The notes beneath the pieces were generated by a model. It saw only the letters and a program-made list of their open reading frames with translations, did no database searches and was not told the origin of the DNA. A DNA stretch of 9,661 bases, from contig NZ_CAJLUB010000064.1 in NCBI RefSeq assembly GCF_905209685.1, positions 1-9,661 on the forward strand. Direction: 5' to 3'. The stretch comes from an uncultured Veillonella sp. (GTDB lineage: Bacteria; Bacillota; Negativicutes; Veillonellales; Veillonellaceae). The translations under genes were made by a program, and so were the position numbers. Shown here piece by piece: positions 7,238-9,661 of this stretch. Each line of letters opens with the position of its first letter. Position 1 is the first letter of the stretch.

Positions 7238-7376
7238 GAATCCATTCTACAAATTTATATAGACGTATGCCCACCAATATATGTCCCTTTGCTCCGTCCT
7301 ACGTAAAGTCGCTGCAGGAACATATATTGGTGGGCATTTTCTTTATATGTGTTTTAGATGATTGCCGAATGGATTC
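7238..7376 (+). repeat. Nested inverted-repeat element downstream of glmM
   Basis: Outer arms GAATCCATTC (7238-7247) and GAATGGATTC (7367-7376) are perfect reverse complements and enclose the long hairpin at 7267-7337. The whole unit is 139 bp. I see no matching target-site duplication outside the arms and no open reading frame within, so it may be a structured 3' UTR, a small RNA or a palindromic repeat element. Only this one copy is visible in the window. Confidence 0.4.
7267..7345 (+). terminator. Long hairpin terminator of glmM with unusually large loop
   Basis: ATGCCCACCAATATATGT (7267-7284) and its exact reverse complement (7320-7337) form a perfect 18-bp stem. It is followed by TTTTCTTTAT when read from the terminal stem bases, a fair U tract for the + strand. 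The 35-base loop, much longer than usual, contains CTGCAG and can pair internally (CTTT 7287-7290 with AAAG 7305-7308). The hairpin begins 43 bases after the glmM stop and is most simply its terminator; the loop suggests a possible second role. Confidence 0.7.
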
Positions 7377-7620
7377 GTCACTAGTGAGCCGATATTTATA
7401 GGCTAAGTCCTTGTTACCGATGATGGTGATTTTAAGTATAGTGCGTGTGAATGGGGATTTAAAATTAAACATGAAAACTACAAGCCTATAGTTGAATTAA
7501 AATTATATCCTATATATGGATGCTACTTAATAGACTGTTTATTTCATAACTTTTGATACTCTTATTTTTGTGTGATAAATCAAAAAGGATATCTGTATTT
7601 GAACTGCTATGAGATTTGAA
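7377..7620. other. Non-coding stretch between the glmM terminator and the convergent gene; possible decayed ORF at 7407-7556
   Basis: No gene with a start codon and ribosome site is visible in these AT-rich 244 bases. Positions 7407-7553 are open on the + strand for 49 codons before a TGA at 7554-7556, with no ATG, GTG or TTG start in frame and a TAA just upstream at 7404-7406. The translation (VTDDGDFKYSACEWGF, later KPIVELKLYPIYG) has a protein-like residue mix and could be the 3' end of a decayed gene. An open frame of this length can also arise by chance. I recognise no family. Confidence 0.3.
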
Positions 7621-7672
7621 TAAAAAAGAAGAAAGCACTACGTTGAATTGTAATAATTCAGAGTAGTGCTTT
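7621..7672 (-). terminator. Intrinsic terminator of the beta-helix protein gene
   Basis: On the minus strand AAAGCACTAC pairs with GTAGTGCTTT (plus coordinates 7663-7672 and 7632-7641). An inner TGAATT/AATTCA stem (7644-7649 and 7655-7660) continues it beyond a 2x2 internal loop. The T run TTCTTTTTTA follows in minus-strand direction (7630-7621). It starts six bases after the stop codon. Confidence 0.85.
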
Positions 7673-7677
7673 TGCCA

Positions 7678-9075
7678 TTATTTATCAGCTACAACTAGTT
7701 TATATCCATTCAAGTGAATGTTACTGCCTGTTGTGTCTTCATTAGTTAGAGATTTTACATAGCTGTCGCCAGTGAGTGTCCATGTGGAGTCTTTGCTGAG
7801 TTTCACAGTTACTTCTTTAGCTGTGTTGTCAGTGTTGATAGCTCCCACAAGGCTAGAGCCATTTGTCATGTCTAGTGCAACAGTACTGATGGAGTCAGCT
7901 ACGATGTTACCGCTAAGTTCTTGGTTGGATGCGCGGAGTGTAAGGTGACCACCGTTTTCACCATCTTTACCCCAATGGGAGTCTGCCGCCGCTTTCACCA
8001 GTGTAGTAGTGTTTGGCATTAAGATTGTGTTGCCTGTAAGGTCTGCTTCAGCAGTGGTGTTGTTTACATAGATGAACGCACCTGTACCATGAGTTGTAAG
8101 TGTGTTATTTTCTGCTTTTAAACGAGCGATACCGCTTTCAGCATCTCCAGAGAAGCTTTGGTATAGCATAAAGCCATTATCATGGTAGCCTGTTACATTA
8201 GAGTTCGTAAGGGTAATAGAGTTTTTACCTTCTACAACACCAATTTCACTCTTGTTGGCCACGCCGTTCACATTGTTAGCTGTAATATTACCCGTTGAAT
8301 AGATAACAGGGCTGCCTGTGCCAGAGGTTGTAAGCTTAGCTGCTTCTGCAGTAATAGTGCCTTCACCACGGTCTGTAGCAAGGGTTGCGGAGTGAGCACC
8401 TTCGGTAGTGATAGTTAGGTTTTTACCGTTTACAGAGCCTTTATAGGTTGCATCTAAGCCGCGAGAGGAATCACCTTTTGTGTGAATATTAGTATTTTCT
8501 ACGTTGATCACAGAGCCTTCACCAGTGGCAAATACTGCATTAGATCCAATGCTATTAGAGGTGATGTTACTATCCTTAATGCTTGTTTGGCTGCCTTCGA
8601 TGCCGAGCACTACTGCGTTTTGTCCGTGGAAATTACTGTTGTCATCATTAGTGGTGTTGCCTGTTTTATCAAATACACTACTATCGATGGTGATTGTCGC
8701 TTTGTTTTTGCCGATGAAAGAATTTTGGTCGCTTGTAGTATTATCAAATCGTTGGTGTTCGAATGTTTTGCTTTCACTAATAACAGATGTACCTGTGAAA
8801 GTACTAGGATTAGCTTCCTTATGAGGCGTTGGTTCATTAATTTCGCCTGTCTTTACATCATCAGGTCTAGGCACATCAGCCTTAGGTACATCAGCCTTAG
8901 GTACATCGGTTTTAGGCACATCAGCTTTAGGTGCTGATATGCTTTGGGTAGGAACATTAGCTTGTACTGGTTCTGTCCCAAATGTAGGGGCAAAGGCTAG
9001 TGCTGCAAGGGCACCGCCCGCTAAAGCAGGCAGGATGAGACGTCTTAAAGTTCTATAATTACGTGAATGTGTCAT
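7678..9075 (-). CDS. Secreted right-handed beta-helix (autotransporter-passenger-like) surface protein
   Basis: A 465-residue protein I cannot name. It starts with a Sec signal peptide: arginines at 5, 8, 11 and 12, a hydrophobic core at about 13-29, and probable cleavage after VQA (residues 37-39). A proline-rich charged stalk follows, with K(A/T)DVP repeated four times at 50-69. From about residue 92 to the end it is Asn/Thr/Ser/Gly-rich, with short beta-strand repeats typical of parallel beta-helices (for example AVFATGEGSVINVENTNI and ATLATDRGEGTITAEAAKL). It closes with a passenger-like NGYKLVV. It has few cysteines or none, and no autotransporter barrel, SLH domain, LPXTG motif or lipobox. 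It may therefore be periplasmic, released or held by a partner; adhesion is plausible but unproven. GGAGG at 9085-9089 sits nine bases before the ATG. The gene is divergent from glmS and convergent with glmM. Confidence 0.8.
   Translation of the reverse strand: MTHSRNYRTLRRLILPALAGGALAALAFAPTFGTEPVQANVPTQSISAPKADVPKTDVPKADVPKADVPRPDDVKTGEINEPTPHKEANPSTFTGTSVISESKTFEHQRFDNTTSDQNSFIGKNKATITIDSSVFDKTGNTTNDDNSNFHGQNAVVLGIEGSQTSIKDSNITSNSIGSNAVFATGEGSVINVENTNIHTKGDSSRGLDATYKGSVNGKNLTITTEGAHSATLATDRGEGTITAEAAKLTTSGTGSPVIYSTGNITANNVNGVANKSEIGVVEGKNSITLTNSNVTGYHDNGFMLYQSFSGDAESGIARLKAENNTLTTHGTGAFIYVNNTTAEADLTGNTILMPNTTTLVKAAADSHWGKDGENGGHLTLRASNQELSGNIVADSISTVALDMTNGSSLVGAINTDNTAKEVTVKLSKDSTWTLTGDSYVKSLTNEDTTGSNIHLNGYKLVVADK
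8869..8928 (-). repeat. Four tandem 15-bp units encoding KADVP/KTDVP
   Basis: Four consecutive 15-base units within the beta-helix gene, in codon phase, encode Lys-Ala/Thr-Asp-Val-Pro (residues 50-69). A degenerate fifth unit (RPDDV) follows. Units differ by only a few bases (for example ggtacatcagcctta against ggcacatcagcttta on the plus strand), so recent slippage or recombination is likely. They form an extended alternating-charge stalk just after the signal peptide. There are no spacers, so this is not a CRISPR array. Confidence 0.9.
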
Positions 9076-9234
9076 ATATAATAACCTCCAAATATTTATT
9101 GCGCGATAAAATCGAATTGTGTAAAATTAAGATTGTAAGAAGTATAGTAATTATCTGTGAAAATAGTATGAATGATACATGGGATTTATAAAGAAATACT
9201 AATCGTGATTTTTAGATATGTCGATAAGGATGTC

Positions 9235-9287
9235 TTGCTTTCACCATTCATTATCACGTATAATATAGATTGGTATACGATGTATAC
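9235..9287 (+). promoter_or_regulatory. Probable glmS promoter with nearby GTATAC palindromes
   Basis: TATAAT at 9259-9264 is preceded at 18 bases by TTGCTT (9235-9240), a partial -35 match. CGTATA at 9257-9262, overlapping the -10, is mirrored by TATACG at 9274-9279. The six-base palindrome GTATAC occurs at 9273-9278 and again at 9282-9287, around the expected start point near 9271. The -10 is convincing, while an operator role for the palindromes is only inferred. For the divergent minus-strand gene, 9090-9234 holds no promoter I can call with confidence. Confidence 0.5.
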
Positions 9288-9326
9288 TTTAAAGATCTGC
9301 CGTATCTTATAGAAAGGAGTTTCACA

Positions 9327-9343
9327 ATTCGTAAGAGCGAATA
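9327..9343 (+). promoter_or_regulatory. Leader hairpin abutting the ribozyme cleavage site
   Basis: ATTCG (9327-9331) and CGAAT (9338-9342) can pair around TAAGAG, ending one base before the predicted scissile bond after A9343. A Shine-Dalgarno-like AAAGGAG at 9313-9319 lies upstream but has no ATG at usable distance. All of this would be in the 5' fragment released by cleavage. Confidence 0.35.
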
Positions 9344-9483
9344 GCGCAAGTACCCGCGAAGGCAGTCGTTAGGGTAGACGAGGTGAAGAGTGATCGAATA
9401 ATCAGCGGATGCTCTTCCGGCACATTCATGTCGTAACAGATACTAAAAAGCCCATTGGTAACAATGGAGACAAAGTGTATCTG
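9338..9483 (+). ncRNA. glmS glucosamine-6-phosphate-activated ribozyme
   Basis: This self-cleaving riboswitch uses glucosamine-6-phosphate as cofactor and lowers glmS expression when product accumulates. The predicted cleavage is between A9343 and G9344 (AUA|GCGC), as in the Bacillus ribozyme. The P2 stem is TACCC/GGGTA around 9351-9376, followed by conserved GACGAGG at 9377-9383. P3 is GAAGAG (9385-9390) with CTCTTC (9411-9416), enclosing GATCGAAT and the conserved AGCGGATG. The 3' domain closes with CAGATAC (9437-9443) and GTATCTG (9477-9483) around a CCATTG-GTAA-CAATGG hairpin (9452-9467) with a GNRA tetraloop. Alignment by eye to the B. subtilis element is clear over most of the core. It lies 141 bases upstream of the glmS start codon, which fits its role fully. 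Confidence 0.95.
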
Positions 9484-9524
9484 AATGAATTGTATTAAAG
9501 TAATAATTAATACATAATTGAAAT

Positions 9525-9569
9525 ATTAATCTAGAACATTAATCTAGAACATTAATCTAGAACATTAAT
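9525..9569 (+). repeat. 13-bp tandem repeat, three and a half copies, in the glmS leader
   Basis: ATTAATCTAGAAC occurs at 9525-9537, 9538-9550 and 9551-9563 with no mismatches, followed by a partial ATTAAT at 9564-9569. Each unit contains the palindromes ATTAAT and TCTAGA. Identical copies suggest recent expansion by slippage. The array lies between the ribozyme and the ribosome binding site and is transcribed in the leader. Confidence 0.95.
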
Positions 9570-9570
9570 T

Positions 9571-9606
9571 AGCCTTAGTTGTTGGCTGGGGCTAGAATGC
9601 CCCCAG
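9571..9606 (+). promoter_or_regulatory. GC-rich hairpin just upstream of the glmS ribosome binding site
   Basis: CTGGGGC (9586-9592) pairs with GCCCCCAG (9599-9606) with a single bulged C and a six-base loop TAGAAT. A weaker AGCC/GGCT stem (about 9571-9574 with 9583-9586) can form just before it, competing for one base. The hairpin ends four bases before GGAGG at 9611-9615. No T run follows, so it is not a terminator. It may stabilise or gate translation of the cleaved mRNA. Confidence 0.55.
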
Positions 9607-9623
9607 TATAGGAGGATATATTT

Positions 9624-9661
9624 ATGTGCGGTATCGTAGGATACATTGGCTTTAATCAAGC
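9624..9661 (+). CDS. glmS: Glutamine-fructose-6-phosphate aminotransferase GlmS, N-terminal 12 codons (3' truncated by window)
   Basis: The visible protein is MCGIVGYIGFNQ. The conserved MCGIVGYIG start is that of the Ntn glutamine amidotransferase domain of GlmS, with Cys2 as the catalytic nucleophile once Met1 is removed. The enzyme makes glucosamine-6-phosphate from fructose-6-phosphate and glutamine, the committed step of amino-sugar synthesis, and supplies the substrate of GlmM encoded upstream. GGAGG at 9611-9615 is eight bases before the ATG. The glmS ribozyme in the leader makes the assignment secure even though only 38 bases are present. Expression is expected to fall when glucosamine-6-phosphate is high, through ribozyme cleavage and mRNA decay. 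Confidence 0.96.
   Translation, partial: MCGIVGYIGFNQ

Noticed and set aside
7238..7376. Complete insertion sequence
   Set aside because: Inverted arms are present, but there is no transposase reading frame and no target-site duplication.
8869..8928. Short direct repeats resembling a mini CRISPR
   Set aside because: Units are contiguous 15-bp coding repeats without spacers, in codon phase of a real gene.
8482..8937. Two long + strand reading frames (151 and 106 codons) antisense to the beta-helix gene
   Set aside because: They mirror the low-complexity Asn/Thr-rich and KADVP repeat codons of the minus-strand gene, have no ribosome site, and show no domain.
9525..9569. Tandem repeats considered as replication iterons or a CRISPR
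   Set aside because: Three and a half abutting 13-bp units in a transcribed leader, with no spacers, no replication gene and no DnaA boxes seen nearby.
9571..9606. Intrinsic terminator before glmS
   Set aside because: The hairpin is strong but is followed by AGTATAGGAGG, not a T run, and lies directly before the glmS ribosome site.

Overview
The window looks like chromosomal DNA from a low-GC diderm Firmicute, most likely Veillonella or a close relative in the Negativicutes. This is inferred from three things: AT-rich codon use, a Firmicutes-type cdaA-cdaR pair with a glmS ribozyme, and a secreted beta-helix protein of the autotransporter-passenger type found in bacteria with an outer membrane. 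No species-level marker was available. The sequence reads as ordinary host DNA; no transposase, phage gene, CRISPR array, tRNA or rRNA was seen.

Left region (1-2064, + strand): four tightly overlapping genes for maturation of molybdenum hydroxylases of the xanthine dehydrogenase type. They are the 3' end of a MocA-like cytidylyltransferase, a YqeB/EF2563-family protein, a Rossmann-type XdhC protein and a separate small XdhC/CoxI N-terminal-domain protein. The XdhC function is therefore split over two genes in inverted domain order. A strong terminator closes the unit, and a sigma-A-like promoter for the next operon abuts that terminator.

Centre (2178-7223, + strand): cdaA (membrane diadenylate cyclase making c-di-AMP) overlaps cdaR (its YbbR-domain regulator) by ATGA and ends at a perfect 13-bp terminator. 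A large FAD-dependent dehydrogenase (COG2509 type) follows, then glmM (phosphoglucosamine mutase). In many Firmicutes cdaA, cdaR and glmM form one operon. Here glmM appears to have its own extended -10 promoter and a 5'UTR hairpin.

Right region (7224-9661): after glmM lies an 18-bp perfect inverted repeat with a 35-nt loop, nested inside a second 10-bp inverted repeat. About 250 bp without a convincing gene follows. A minus-strand gene then encodes a secreted right-handed beta-helix protein with a KADVP repeat stalk and no recognisable anchor or barrel. Divergent from it is the glmS transcription unit: promoter, leader, glmS self-cleaving ribozyme, a 13-bp tandem repeat array, a GC-rich hairpin just before the ribosome binding site, and the first 12 codons of glmS.

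GlmS (fructose-6-P to glucosamine-6-P) and GlmM (glucosamine-6-P to glucosamine-1-P) are consecutive steps toward UDP-GlcNAc, and c-di-AMP made by CdaA is linked to cell-wall homeostasis. The centre and right of the window are thus mainly about envelope precursor supply and its control. I found no clearly new biological system. The most open points are the non-coding elements around glmM and glmS and the unanchored beta-helix protein.
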